From the NCBI RefSeq assembly GCF_026891095.1, contig NZ_JAPTNL010000010.1, forward strand, positions 1 to 64,000: 64,000 nt of DNA, read 5' to 3'. Source of the stretch: Roseovarius salincola (GTDB lineage Bacteria; Pseudomonadota; Alphaproteobacteria; Rhodobacterales; Rhodobacteraceae). The first letter of the stretch is position 1. Every line of letters starts with the position of its first letter. The notes below the pieces were generated by a model that saw only the letters and a program-made list of their open reading frames with translations, did not search any database and was not told where the DNA came from. Made by a program: the position numbers and the translations under genes. Below, piece after piece: positions 23,083-32,095 of the stretch.

Positions 23083-24246
23083 ATGAGCGAGCTTGATGAA
23101 TATGAAGCGGGCTTTGATATTCCCGCCCTGCCGGGGATGGACGAGGCCGAGATAGCGACCCCCTGTCTTGTGCTGGACATGGACGCGCTGGAACGCAACC
23201 TGCGCAAGATGGGCGCCTATGCCAAGGCGCAGGGAATGCGCCTGCGGGTGCATGGCAAGATGCACAAATCCGTCGACCTTGCAAAGTTGCAGATCGCCAT
23301 CGGCGGGGCCTGCGGGGTCTGCTGCCAGAAGGTCAGCGAGGCCGAGGTTTTCGTGCGCGGCGGGATTGGCGATGTTCTTTTGACCAACGAACTGCGCGAC
23401 CCGCGTCAGATCGACCGGCTGGCGCGATTGCCGGGGCTTGGCGCAAGGCTGGGCTGCTGCATTGACGATATCGAAAACGTGGCCGAACTGTCGGCGGCGG
23501 TCGCGCGCCACGGCACGACGCTTGATTGCCTTGTCGAGATCGACTGCGGGGCGGGGCGTTGTGGCGTGCGCGACAGCGACGCGGCGCTTGAGATCGCGCG
23601 CGCCATCGCGGCGGCGCCGGGGCTGCGCTTTGCCGGGCTTCAGGCCTATCAGGGCGCAGCGCAGCACCTGCGCAGCTATGACGCACGCAAATCCCATATC
23701 GAGACCGCCATCGCCATGACCCGCGAGGTGGTCGCGGCACTGGAAAAGGCCGGTCTGCCTTGCGACGTGGTCAGCGGCGGGGGCACCGGGAGCTACCAGT
23801 TCGAGACCGAATCCGGAGTCTATACCGAGCTGCAATGCGGCTCTTACGCTTTCATGGATGCCGATTACGGGCGGGTTCAGGACGCTGAGGGGCGGCGGCT
23901 GGACGGGCTGGGGGGATGGGAGAACGCGCTGTTCCTCATGACCAGTGTCATGAGCCATGTGCGCGCGGATCGCGCGGTAGTGGATGCTGGGCTCAAGGCG
24001 CAATCGGTCGATAGCGGTCTGCCGGTGGTGTTCGGGCGCGCGGGCGATGCGCTTGAATATATCACATGCAGCGACGAACATGGGGTTATTGCCGACCCCA
24101 AGGGCGTGCTCAGGGTGAATGACCGCCTGAAGCTGGTGCCCGGCCATTGCGATCCGACCTGCAATATCCATGACTGGTACGTGGGGTTGCGCGGCGGCAA
24201 GGTGGATTGCGTCTGGCCGGTCTCGGCGCGCGGGCGGGTCTACTGA
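23083..24246 (+). CDS. D-threo-3-hydroxyaspartate aldolase / D-threonine aldolase-like PLP enzyme
   Basis: 387 aa, exactly the length of the Paracoccus hydroxyaspartate aldolase (BhcC) group, in the DSD1/alanine-racemase-like fold III family. The pyridoxal-phosphate lysine lies in VHGKMHKS (K59), and the metal site is in the late GHCDPTCNIHDW. It cleaves a beta-hydroxy-D-amino acid to glycine or alanine and an aldehyde. The other bhc genes (imine reductase, dehydratase, transaminase) are not here, so a role in the beta-hydroxyaspartate cycle is unproven. The downstream gene is convergent. Confidence 0.82.
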   Translation: MSELDEYEAGFDIPALPGMDEAEIATPCLVLDMDALERNLRKMGAYAKAQGMRLRVHGKMHKSVDLAKLQIAIGGACGVCCQKVSEAEVFVRGGIGDVLLTNELRDPRQIDRLARLPGLGARLGCCIDDIENVAELSAAVARHGTTLDCLVEIDCGAGRCGVRDSDAALEIARAIAAAPGLRFAGLQAYQGAAQHLRSYDARKSHIETAIAMTREVVAALEKAGLPCDVVSGGGTGSYQFETESGVYTELQCGSYAFMDADYGRVQDAEGRRLDGLGGWENALFLMTSVMSHVRADRAVVDAGLKAQSVDSGLPVVFGRAGDALEYITCSDEHGVIADPKGVLRVNDRLKLVPGHCDPTCNIHDWYVGLRGGKVDCVWPVSARGRVY

Positions 24247-24259
24247 TCGTGCGCGGCGC

Positions 24260-25681
24260 TCAGGTGATGCCGTTCGCCAGCGCCACCTGCTGGCGCAGCC
24301 CGCCCATATCAAAGAGCGGAAAAGGTGACACCGTATCACCCACCTCGATCACCGTGGGCGCGAGGTAGCGCAGGCCGGGCGGCCCGATCCTGAGCCCCGG
24401 CCCCGTCATCAGCCCGGCGCCATCGGGCGCCATCGCCAGCCAGCCGCGCGCCACCAGGCTTTCGCTGAGCGGATCGAGCGCCAGCCGCGCGCCCGGACCC
24501 GCGCAGTTGATCACCAGGGGGGCGTCAAGCTGCATGTCCGCGCCGTCGCGGGTCTCGAGATGCACGCGCGCGCCACCTTTGGCGGGTTCGACCCGCTGGG
24601 CGCGGCCGATGATCTCGGTGATCTGCCCGGCGGCCAGAAGGCGGTGAAAATCGGCGATGCTGTCATGGGTGCCCCGGCGAAAGCGGCGCTCCAGCGGGTG
24701 GGTCACGCGGCGGCGTTCGGTGGGGTCGGGCAGCAACTCGGCCAGCTTGTCGCCGGTTGCCCAGTTCTTGAAACCGGGGCGAAGCTGCGACATGCCCGCG
24801 CCCTCGTCGCGCCGCATCCGGGCGATTTCACTGTCGACCGCGGTCAGAAAATCGTCGCAGGTGGCGAAGGGGCCGGTGATGCGCGGCACCACATCCGGCT
24901 TGCGCGGGCGCTCCCAGATCAGCGGCTCGGGGCGCAACCCGCTGGCGCTGAGCACGGTCATGCGGATGTCGCGCTCAGCCAGCAGCGATTGCAGGAAGCG
25001 CAGCACGTCGAGCATGGCCGCATTGGCGCCAAGGCAGATCACCCGGTCACCGGGGGAAAGCCGCGCGGAGATGGCCTCTTCGCGCCCGTAAAGCATGGGA
25101 AACGCGCCCGGCCCCGCATCGGTGCAGAACGCATCCATCGCCGGGGTGCCGGGGGCCAGATCGACGCGATCGGCGGTCTCGACGCGGCCATCATCGAGGG
25201 TCACGCGAAAGCGCGTTCCGTCATGGTCGAGGCCGCGCACCACGGATTTGACCCGGTTCAGGGTGACGCCGTTCCGCTGGTGGCGCGCAAGCGCGGTTTC
25301 CACCATCTGCGAAAGGTAATCGCCAAAGAAAGCGCGCGGCGCAAAGAGCGCGGCCAGATCGCCCGCTTCGATGTGACCCGCGCCAAAGCCCAGCCAATCG
25401 GGGCGGCGGCCCTGCATGGTGCGCGACACGTGGGGCCAATGCTCGCGCAGCCAGTCGGCGAATTCCGGCAGCACCGCCGCCGAAGGGGAGTTGAGCAGAT
25501 AGGCATAGCGCCATGGCGCATCGGGCGCGTGATCGCCGTAAGCCAGACCGCGCCCCAGGGCTTCGGGGGCATTGGCGATCACGCTCAGCCGGTCGCCGGG
25601 GTTCAGTTGGGCCATTTCGGCAAAAGCGGCGGCGGTGCCGCCATCGCCGATCACGATATGATGCCTCGTCCTGTCTGTCAT
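24260..25681 (-). CDS. FAD/NAD(P)-binding protein of unknown substrate
   Basis: 473 aa. The N terminus has a nucleotide-binding GDGGTAAAFAEMAQ motif (residues 12-25) and the sequence continues with YAYLLNSPSAAVLPEF and WLREHWPHVSR, typical of the YdhS-like FAD/NAD(P)-binding family. GDRVICLGANAAMLDVLRFL is the internal NAD(P) site, and VINCAGPGARLALDP closes the FAD domain. Members are often near amino-acid or siderophore genes, but none has a settled reaction. It is convergent with the aldolase gene and divergent from the epimerase. Confidence 0.75.
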   Translation of the reverse strand: MTDRTRHHIVIGDGGTAAAFAEMAQLNPGDRLSVIANAPEALGRGLAYGDHAPDAPWRYAYLLNSPSAAVLPEFADWLREHWPHVSRTMQGRRPDWLGFGAGHIEAGDLAALFAPRAFFGDYLSQMVETALARHQRNGVTLNRVKSVVRGLDHDGTRFRVTLDDGRVETADRVDLAPGTPAMDAFCTDAGPGAFPMLYGREEAISARLSPGDRVICLGANAAMLDVLRFLQSLLAERDIRMTVLSASGLRPEPLIWERPRKPDVVPRITGPFATCDDFLTAVDSEIARMRRDEGAGMSQLRPGFKNWATGDKLAELLPDPTERRRVTHPLERRFRRGTHDSIADFHRLLAAGQITEIIGRAQRVEPAKGGARVHLETRDGADMQLDAPLVINCAGPGARLALDPLSESLVARGWLAMAPDGAGLMTGPGLRIGPPGLRYLAPTVIEVGDTVSPFPLFDMGGLRQQVALANGIT

Positions 25682-25848
25682 GACGCGCTTTCGGGCTGTG
25701 TTTTCCGGTTGCGCCGACTTTGGTCCAGTCCGCGCCGGATTGCCAGTGCCGGGGCGCGGTTTTCCCGCCCGCGCCTTGTGCTAGGCTCCGGCTCGGGCTA
25801 TCGCTCGGAATGCGCATGCGCGGGCATGCGCAAGGAAGGGCAGGGATC

Positions 25849-26862
25849 ATGACACGGGTCTTCATCACCGGAACCGCCGGGTTCATCGGCTATCACCTTG
25901 CCGATCTGCTGCTGGACGAGGGCGTCGAGGTGCATGGCTTTGACGGGATGACGGATTACTACGATGTCGCCCTCAAGGAACGCCGCCACGCCATGCTGGC
26001 CGCCAAGCCCGGTTTCACCGCTCATGAGGCGATGCTGGAGGATGGCGCGGCGCTGGACCGCGCGGTGGATGCCTGCGCACCCGATGTGATCGTGCATCTC
26101 GCGGCGCAGGCGGGGGTGCGCTACAGCCTTGAAAATCCGCGCGCCTATCTCGATGCCAATGTGATCGGCAGTTTCAACGTGATGGAGGCCGCGCGCCGCC
26201 ATGATGTGCGCCACCTGCTGATGGCCTCGACCAGCTCGGTTTACGGCGCCGAGACGCAGATGCCCTACGCCGAGACCATGAAGGCCGACACCCAGATGAC
26301 GATCTACGCCGCCACCAAGAAGGCCAGCGAGTCGATGGGTCATGCCTATGCGCATCTGTGGAACCTGCCCACCACCATGTTCCGTTTCTTCACGGTCTAC
26401 GGGCCATGGGGGCGCCCCGACATGGCCTATTTCAAGTTCACCGACGCGATCCTGAACGGGCGGCCCATCGACATCTACAATCACGGCGAGATGTATCGCG
26501 ATTTCACCTATGTCGGCGATCTGGTGCGCGCCATCCGCCTGTTGATCGACGCGCCCCCCGCGCGCCCCGCCGCGCCCGAAGATATCGCGCCGGGCGACAG
26601 CCTGTCGCCGGTCGCGCCCTGGCGGGTGGTCAATATCGGCAATTCCACCAGCGTCCGCCTGATGGATTTCGTGGCCGCGCTCGAAGCCGCGCTGGGCTGC
26701 AAGGCCAGCTACAACATGATGGAGATGCAAAAGGGCGACGTGCCCGCCACCTGGGCGGATGCGAGCCTGTTGCAACGCCTGACCGGATACCGCCCCGAAA
26801 CCGACATCCACGAGGGGCTTGCGCAGTTCGTCGCCTGGTACCGGGATTATTACGGGCGTTAG
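25849..26862 (+). CDS. NAD-dependent nucleotide-sugar epimerase
   Basis: 337-aa extended short-chain dehydrogenase. GTAGFIGYH (residues 8-16) binds NAD; the catalytic Ser-Tyr-Lys triad is in MASTSSVYG and MTIYAATKKASE. RFFTVYGPWGRPDMAYFKFT and YNHGEMYRDFTYVGDLV are the blocks of the UDP-glucuronate 4-epimerase group. It supplies sugars for surface polysaccharide. The start follows AAGGAAGGGCAGG. No other polysaccharide gene is adjacent except the acyltransferase 1.2 kb further on. Confidence 0.9.
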   Translation: MTRVFITGTAGFIGYHLADLLLDEGVEVHGFDGMTDYYDVALKERRHAMLAAKPGFTAHEAMLEDGAALDRAVDACAPDVIVHLAAQAGVRYSLENPRAYLDANVIGSFNVMEAARRHDVRHLLMASTSSVYGAETQMPYAETMKADTQMTIYAATKKASESMGHAYAHLWNLPTTMFRFFTVYGPWGRPDMAYFKFTDAILNGRPIDIYNHGEMYRDFTYVGDLVRAIRLLIDAPPARPAAPEDIAPGDSLSPVAPWRVVNIGNSTSVRLMDFVAALEAALGCKASYNMMEMQKGDVPATWADASLLQRLTGYRPETDIHEGLAQFVAWYRDYYGR

Positions 26863-26875
26863 CGGGTGGGCGCAA

Positions 26876-27265
26876 TCAACCCGGCATCGGCGCGAACCTG
26901 TATTGCGCGACGCCGTCGGCCAGCATGTTCAGACCCCACATGACGCATGCGAAGGCGACGACGCAGATCAGGATATTCGCCGCCGTCTGAACGATCCGTT
27001 TCCAGCGCCGGTCGGTAGCACCGAACAGCGGGATTTCAGGCCGGAGCAGAAAGCGCGATGCCAGGTATCCCAGCAGCAATGCGCTCAGCGTCCAGTGGAT
27101 CGCCACCGCCCAGAAGGCCCCGGTCGTCACCGACAGGAACCGCGCGAACCCCACGATGAAGGCCCATCGCAGCACGGTGAAGGACTCTTCGGTCAGCGCC
27201 TCGAACCTGCGGCCGAGCGCGTAACGCTGTTGGGGTTGCGACATGCTGTGCAGCCAATCTTGCAT
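26876..27265 (-). CDS. Hypothetical membrane protein
   Basis: 129 aa with three hydrophobic segments (about 34-50, 52-70 and 92-115). The sequence RRFEALTEESFTVLRWAFIVGFAR links a soluble N terminus to the first helix. No family was recognised. It is convergent with the epimerase gene (13-base gap) and followed upstream by an unrelated region. Confidence 0.65.
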   Translation of the reverse strand: MQDWLHSMSQPQQRYALGRRFEALTEESFTVLRWAFIVGFARFLSVTTGAFWAVAIHWTLSALLLGYLASRFLLRPEIPLFGATDRRWKRIVQTAANILICVVAFACVMWGLNMLADGVAQYRFAPMPG

Positions 27266-27374
27266 GGCGGCATTCAGACATCATAGCGGGGCGCGGTCCA
27301 GCGCGCTTTGCGGTTTTCACGGATGATTGCGCGGCCCGTGATCGCCTGAGCAGGGCGCACGCAGGCAGGCCGTG

Positions 27375-27914
27375 TCAGGCACCGTCGAAGTTGCACAGCG
27401 CGTGCACGTCCATGCCCATCGCCTCGAGGCGCCTGCGCCCGCCCAGTTCGGGAAGGTCGATGACGAAGGCGCAGCCCACGATCTCGCCGCCCAGCCGCTC
27501 GATCAGCCTGATGCCTGCCTCGGCGGTGCCGCCTGTGGCCAGCAGGTCATCGACCACCAGCACCTTTTCGCCCGGCTGAATGGCGTCGTCATGGATCTCG
27601 ACAACGGCCTCGCCATATTCCAGCTGGTAATCCTCGGAAATCACCGCGCCGGGCAGCTTGCCCTTCTTGCGGATCGGCACGAATCCCAGCGACAGCTGAT
27701 GCGCGATCGCCCCGCCCAGGATGAAACCGCGCGCCTCCAGCCCGACGACCTTGTCGATCCGCTCGCCGGCATAGGGGTGCAGCATCTGGTCGATGGCCAT
27801 GCGAAAACCGCGCGGATCGGCGAAGAGCGTGGTCACATCGCGGAACATGATCCCTTCATGGGGGAAGTCCACGATGGTGCGGATATAATCCTTGACGGTG
27901 CGGATCACGGGCAT
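27375..27914 (-). CDS. apt: Adenine phosphoribosyltransferase
   Basis: 179 aa, the usual length. It converts adenine and PRPP to AMP, the salvage step. Signatures: [16 protein letters not shown] near the N terminus and the PRPP-binding loop [16 protein letters not shown] near residues 118-133. The chosen start ([11 protein letters not shown]) has normal family length; a longer frame would add 47 residues. The MTA phosphorylase gene 2.1 kb away would produce the adenine substrate, though the two are not in one operon. Confidence 0.94.
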   Translation of the reverse strand: MPVIRTVKDYIRTIVDFPHEGIMFRDVTTLFADPRGFRMAIDQMLHPYAGERIDKVVGLEARGFILGGAIAHQLSLGFVPIRKKGKLPGAVISEDYQLEYGEAVVEIHDDAIQPGEKVLVVDDLLATGGTAEAGIRLIERLGGEIVGCAFVIDLPELGGRRRLEAMGMDVHALCNFDGA

Positions 27915-28104
27915 GGGCGGCCTTTCACTGGCTGGAACAGCCCATTGTTTGGCCGATGCCGCACCGCCTTGCAAGGGTGCGATCCGTCGCGCCGCGGGCG
28001 CGCGCAGGCGGCATAGCGGCGACACCGGGGGCGGCATGGGCACGCGGCGGATCAAGGGCTATTTACTCGGAACCGCGTGGTCAGTATGTGAAACGGCGCA
28101 TAGA

Positions 28105-30003
28105 ATGGACATGCGGAGACACTTCTTGAAGTATCGTGCTGAAATCGACGGCTTGCGCGCCGTCGCGGTTGTGCCGGTGATCCTGTTCCATGCCGGGTTC
28201 GAGGCCTTTGGCGGGGGCTATGTCGGGGTCGATGTGTTCTTCGTGATCTCGGGTTACCTGATCACGACCATCATCCTGGCCGAGCTGAACGAGGACCGGT
28301 TCAGCCTGATGAATTTCTACGAGCGGCGCGCGCGGCGTATCCTTCCGGCGCTGTTCTTCGTGTCGCTGTGTTGCCTGCCTGTGGCCTGGCTGGTGCTGTT
28401 TCCCACCGACTTCAAGGATTTCGCCCAGAGCCTGATCGCGGTGGCGACCTTTTCGTCGAATTTCCTGTTCTGGAGCGAAGCGGGCTATTTCGATACCGCC
28501 GCCGAGATCAAGCCGCTGCTGCATACCTGGAGCCTCGCGGTCGAAGAGCAGTATTACATCATTTTCCCGGTGTTCCTGATGATGGCCTGGCGCTGGGGCA
28601 AGCGGCGCATCACGCAGATCCTGATCGGGGTGTTCCTGTTCAGCCTGGTGCTGGCGCAATGGGCCGCCTACCAGGAGCCCGAGGCCGGGTTCTTCCTGTT
28701 GCCCGCGCGGGCGTGGGAATTGCTGGCGGGGGCCTTTGCCGCCTTTTACGTCGACCGGCGCGGCGCGGTGGACGTGGCGCCGGGTCTGGCCAACGTCCTG
28801 TCGGCGCTGGGGCTGGCGGGGATCGGGTTCGCGATCTTCGCCTATGATCACAGCACGCCTTTCCCAAGCATTTATGCCGTGGTGCCGGTGCTTGGCGTGG
28901 TGGCGGTGATCCTCTTTGCGCAGCCGGGCACCTTGGCGCATCGGCTTCTGGCGTTCCGCCCGGTGGTGGCGGTGGGGCTGGTGTCCTACAGCGCCTATCT
29001 CTGGCACCAGCCGATCCTGGCCTTTTACGGCCACGCGGTGGGGCGCAACGCGCCGCTCTGGCATACCGCGCTGATGCTGGCGGCGACGGCGCTTTTGTCG
29101 GTGTTCTCCTACTACGTCATCGAGACCCCGACCCGGCGCAGGAAGGTCTTTGCCAGCCGCATGAAGATTGGCGGTTTCGCGGTGGTCGGATCGCTGGCGC
29201 TGATCGGCGTCGGGCTGGTGGGAACGCTCAGCAATGGCAACATGTTCCGTTACCCGCAGCCGGTGGTCGACATGTTCGCGCGCGCGGATGCCTATGGGCT
29301 GACCACATGGGAGGCCAAGGATGCCAGCCGCCTTCAGGATTTCGACGCGGACGCCGCGACCAAGCTGCTGCTGATCGGCGACAGCAATTCGGCCGACCTG
29401 CAAAATGCGCTGGCGGCAGTGATCGACAAGGACGTGTCTGTAGTCAGCGCCCAGGTCGGCGCGACCTGCGGCAATCTTTTCATCCCGCCCGAAGATTTCG
29501 CCCAATTCACCGAAGAAAGCCGCTTCAAACTTTGCGGCGCCAAGCATAACGACCTCATGGCCGACAAGACCTATGCGCTGATCGGGGAAGCCGACATCGT
29601 GATCCTCGCCACCGCCTGGAGCGAATGGGAGGTGGATCTGATGCAGGCCAGCCTTGACCGGCTGATCTCGGAATATGGCAACAAGTTCTGGGTGTTCGGC
29701 ACCAAGTCGGTGCGCTTCTCGCGCTCCGATATCCTTGACCAGTGCCTGAGCGATTGCATGGCCTGGTCCACCAGCCCGGTCAAGGACGCGCGCAAGATCA
29801 ACGCCGGTCTGGCCGAAATCCTGGGCGAGCGCTTCATCGACCCGCTTTCGCTGATGTGTTCGCAGGACGAATGCAAGGGGTTCATCACCCCCGGCGAGGT
29901 GCTGGTCTATGACGGGTTCCACTTCACGCCCGACGGTTCGGTCTGGTTCGGCGAGCGGATGCGCGATGCGGGGCTGATCAAACGGCTGGGCCTCGGCAGC
30001 TGA
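28105..30003 (+). CDS. Acyltransferase 3 / SGNH-fused membrane protein (OafA-like)
   Basis: 632 aa. The N-terminal 360 residues hold about ten membrane helices of acyltransferase family 3: YRAEIDGLRAVAVVPVILFH, VGVDVFFVISGYLIT, FYERRARRILPA and HTWSLAVEEQYYIIFP. The C-terminal 240 residues form an SGNH hydrolase-like domain with LLIGDSNSADL as block I and FHFTPDGS-type final block. Such proteins O-acetylate cell-surface polysaccharides: the membrane domain brings the acyl group across and the SGNH domain transfers it. The start is uncertain: two ATGs six bases apart and a further upstream frame. Confidence 0.9.
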   Translation: MDMRRHFLKYRAEIDGLRAVAVVPVILFHAGFEAFGGGYVGVDVFFVISGYLITTIILAELNEDRFSLMNFYERRARRILPALFFVSLCCLPVAWLVLFPTDFKDFAQSLIAVATFSSNFLFWSEAGYFDTAAEIKPLLHTWSLAVEEQYYIIFPVFLMMAWRWGKRRITQILIGVFLFSLVLAQWAAYQEPEAGFFLLPARAWELLAGAFAAFYVDRRGAVDVAPGLANVLSALGLAGIGFAIFAYDHSTPFPSIYAVVPVLGVVAVILFAQPGTLAHRLLAFRPVVAVGLVSYSAYLWHQPILAFYGHAVGRNAPLWHTALMLAATALLSVFSYYVIETPTRRRKVFASRMKIGGFAVVGSLALIGVGLVGTLSNGNMFRYPQPVVDMFARADAYGLTTWEAKDASRLQDFDADAATKLLLIGDSNSADLQNALAAVIDKDVSVVSAQVGATCGNLFIPPEDFAQFTEESRFKLCGAKHNDLMADKTYALIGEADIVILATAWSEWEVDLMQASLDRLISEYGNKFWVFGTKSVRFSRSDILDQCLSDCMAWSTSPVKDARKINAGLAEILGERFIDPLSLMCSQDECKGFITPGEVLVYDGFHFTPDGSVWFGERMRDAGLIKRLGLGS

Positions 30004-30010
30004 TTGCCGG

Positions 30011-30889
30011 TCAGCCGCTCAGTACGCGCCCCGCCACCGCATCGAGCCTGGCCACCAGAGCGGCGTCGCGCGCCTCGGGCGCGGTCAGGATCGCGTTGTC
30101 GAGGGCGCGGTCGCAGCCATGCGGGCAGGGCGCACGCTCTGCGCCCAGAAGCACCGGCAGGGCGCGCAGCGTGTCGCGCCCCTTGTCGGCATTGCCCATC
30201 AGCGTGGCGATGATGCGCGCCACGTCGACTTCGCCATGCTGGGGGTGCCAGCTGTCGTAATCGGTGATCATGGCGACCGAAGCGTAGCACAGCTCGGCTT
30301 CGCGGGCGAGCTTGGCTTCGGGCATGTTGGTCATCCCGATCACATCCGCGCCCCAGGCCTCGCGATACATGCGCGATTCCGCCAGCGTGCTGAATTGCGG
30401 CCCCTCCATCGCCAGATAGGTGCCGCCCTCATGGACGGTGATCCCGGCGGCACGCGCCGCCTGCGCGCAAGCCGCGCCAAGGCGCGGGCAGGTGGGGTGG
30501 GCGACGCTGACATGGCCGACGCAACCGGCGCCGAAAAAGCTTTTCTCGCGCCCGAATGTGCGGTCGATGAACTGATCGACCACCACGAAATCTCCGGGCG
30601 CCATCTCTTCGCGGAAACTGCCGCTGGCGCTCAGGCTGATCACGTCGGTGACGCCCAGACGTTTGAGCGCGTCGATATTGGCGCGGTAGGGCACGGTGGA
30701 GGGGCTGTGGACATGGCCGCGCCCGTGACGCGGCAGAAAGGCCATCTTCACCCCGTCAAGCCTGCCGGTCATGATCTGGTCGGATGGTTTGCCCCATGGG
30801 CTTTCGACGCTGACCCATGTCGCGTCCTCAAGCCCGTCGATATCGTAAAGCCCCGATCCGCCGATCACCCCGATCATCGTCTGCGTCAT
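30011..30889 (-). CDS. mtnP: S-methyl-5'-thioadenosine phosphorylase
   Basis: 292 aa, close to family length. GVIGGSGLYDIDGL opens the phosphate-binding site; PRHGRGHVHSPSTVPYRANI, YLAMEGPQFSTLAESRMYR and VIGMTNMPEAKLA are family blocks. The MTNMPEA sequence is typical of MTA phosphorylases rather than of other purine phosphorylases. It splits methylthioadenosine to adenine and methylthioribose 1-phosphate in methionine salvage. The start used has GAGGG five bases ahead; another ATG 12 bases upstream is possible. Confidence 0.93.
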   Translation of the reverse strand: MTQTMIGVIGGSGLYDIDGLEDATWVSVESPWGKPSDQIMTGRLDGVKMAFLPRHGRGHVHSPSTVPYRANIDALKRLGVTDVISLSASGSFREEMAPGDFVVVDQFIDRTFGREKSFFGAGCVGHVSVAHPTCPRLGAACAQAARAAGITVHEGGTYLAMEGPQFSTLAESRMYREAWGADVIGMTNMPEAKLAREAELCYASVAMITDYDSWHPQHGEVDVARIIATLMGNADKGRDTLRALPVLLGAERAPCPHGCDRALDNAILTAPEARDAALVARLDAVAGRVLSG

Positions 30890-30963
30890 CTCTGCCCTCA
30901 TGAAAACCACCTTGCCTTTGGGCCAAGTGATACTTGCCCCGCGCCGGGATGAAAACGCCAAAT

Positions 30964-30988
30964 CCCCCGCCGCCTTGCGGCGCGGGGG
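30964..30988 (-). terminator. Hairpin terminator after the M48-like gene
   Basis: Perfect-looking G/C stem CCCCGCCGC / GCGGCGCGGGG with a TT-centred loop directly after the stop of the minus-strand gene at 30992, followed on that strand by GATTTGGCGTTTTC. It separates that gene from mtnP. Confidence 0.6.
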
Positions 30989-30991
30989 CGC

Positions 30992-32020
30992 TCAGCCGCC
31001 GCAGATTCCCTGCAGGCGCAGCCAGTCGGCATCGCTCAACAGCGGTTCGGGCGCCTGGGCCGCGAAAGGGTCGGCCTCAATCAGGGGCAGGGTGGATTCC
31101 CCGGTGATGTCGCGCGCATAGGCATAGGGGGTCGAGCGCACGCCCCAGGCCTCGAAGCCCTTGAGCAGCGTGTCATCGGGCAGGGCCGGGCGCGGGCTGG
31201 TCAGAAGGCTGCGGGCGTAATCGTCCATCACATCGGCCTCGATCTCGCCGGTGGTCAACAGGCGCAGCGTCACCCAGACCCCGGCATGATCCAGAAGGTC
31301 CGCCAGCGGGCTGTGCAACTCGGCGCGCAGACGTTCGGCCACGATATAGCCCGCCACCACATCGGGCTCCTCGTGATCCTCGACCAGTTCGCGATGAATC
31401 AGGATCGTCCCTCCTGGCAGGCTGACCGTGCTGCGCGCGCCGTCGCGCATCACTTCAAGCGCGCCGGTGCCGCCGCCCGGTGCGGGCAGGCGGCGCGCCA
31501 GCCGGTCCAGCGCCGTGCGCCCTTCGGCGGCGCGACAGGCGGGGCCGGCGATGCGCTGCACCTGGGTCATCAGCTCGTTGCCGATCTCGGTGCGCTTGAC
31601 ATCGGGCACCACCGAAAGCGCATGGTCGCGCGCCGCGCCGGGCAGCCAGAACAGCAGCAGCGCCAGCACCGACAGCACCGAAAGCGACGCCATCACCAGC
31701 CGCAGCCGTCCGGGGCGCGGGCGGCGGCGTTCGACCGCGGCGCGCAGCTTTTCTATGGCGGCGATCATATCCTTTTCGCCCGCGTCCAGTTCCAGCGTCT
31801 CGCCGGGGTCGCCATCGGGGTGATAGATCGCCGGTTGCCGCCCCGGATTGGCGCGGCTGATCGCCGCCAGCGACCAATGCGCCAGCGGGTTTTCCCGCAG
31901 GTCGGTGATCACAAGGGTCGCATCGCCGATCGACACGATCACGTCGCTGCGCTGATCCTCGGGGGAAGCGCGCCACAGGCCCGGCGCTTCGAGCCTCTGG
32001 TATTCGCTGAGTGCGGTCAT
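30992..32020 (-). CDS. Single-pass membrane protein with degenerate M48-like domain
   Basis: 342 aa. Residues 1-110 are cytoplasmic, with a pleckstrin-like beta-rich stretch; one membrane helix spans about 108-127; the rest is outside. The block LPGGTILIHRELVEDHEEPDVV followed by AGYIVAERLRAELHSPL mirrors M48 peptidases, in which GGxIxIxxGLL precedes the HExxH helix. Here the zinc motif is replaced by VAERL, so a catalytic role is unlikely. I know of no named family. No operon partner is evident. Confidence 0.65.
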   Translation of the reverse strand: MTALSEYQRLEAPGLWRASPEDQRSDVIVSIGDATLVITDLRENPLAHWSLAAISRANPGRQPAIYHPDGDPGETLELDAGEKDMIAAIEKLRAAVERRRPRPGRLRLVMASLSVLSVLALLLFWLPGAARDHALSVVPDVKRTEIGNELMTQVQRIAGPACRAAEGRTALDRLARRLPAPGGGTGALEVMRDGARSTVSLPGGTILIHRELVEDHEEPDVVAGYIVAERLRAELHSPLADLLDHAGVWVTLRLLTTGEIEADVMDDYARSLLTSPRPALPDDTLLKGFEAWGVRSTPYAYARDITGESTLPLIEADPFAAQAPEPLLSDADWLRLQGICGG

Positions 32021-32095
32021 CGAGATGTGCGGGCCTGCTCTGCCTCTTTCCGCGCAACGATAGCACGCGCCGACACGGGGCGGCAATCGCCTTGC

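Noticed and set aside
28081-29922. 613-codon minus-strand open frame
   Set aside because: Antisense shadow of the acyltransferase-SGNH gene, whose motifs on the plus strand are unambiguous.
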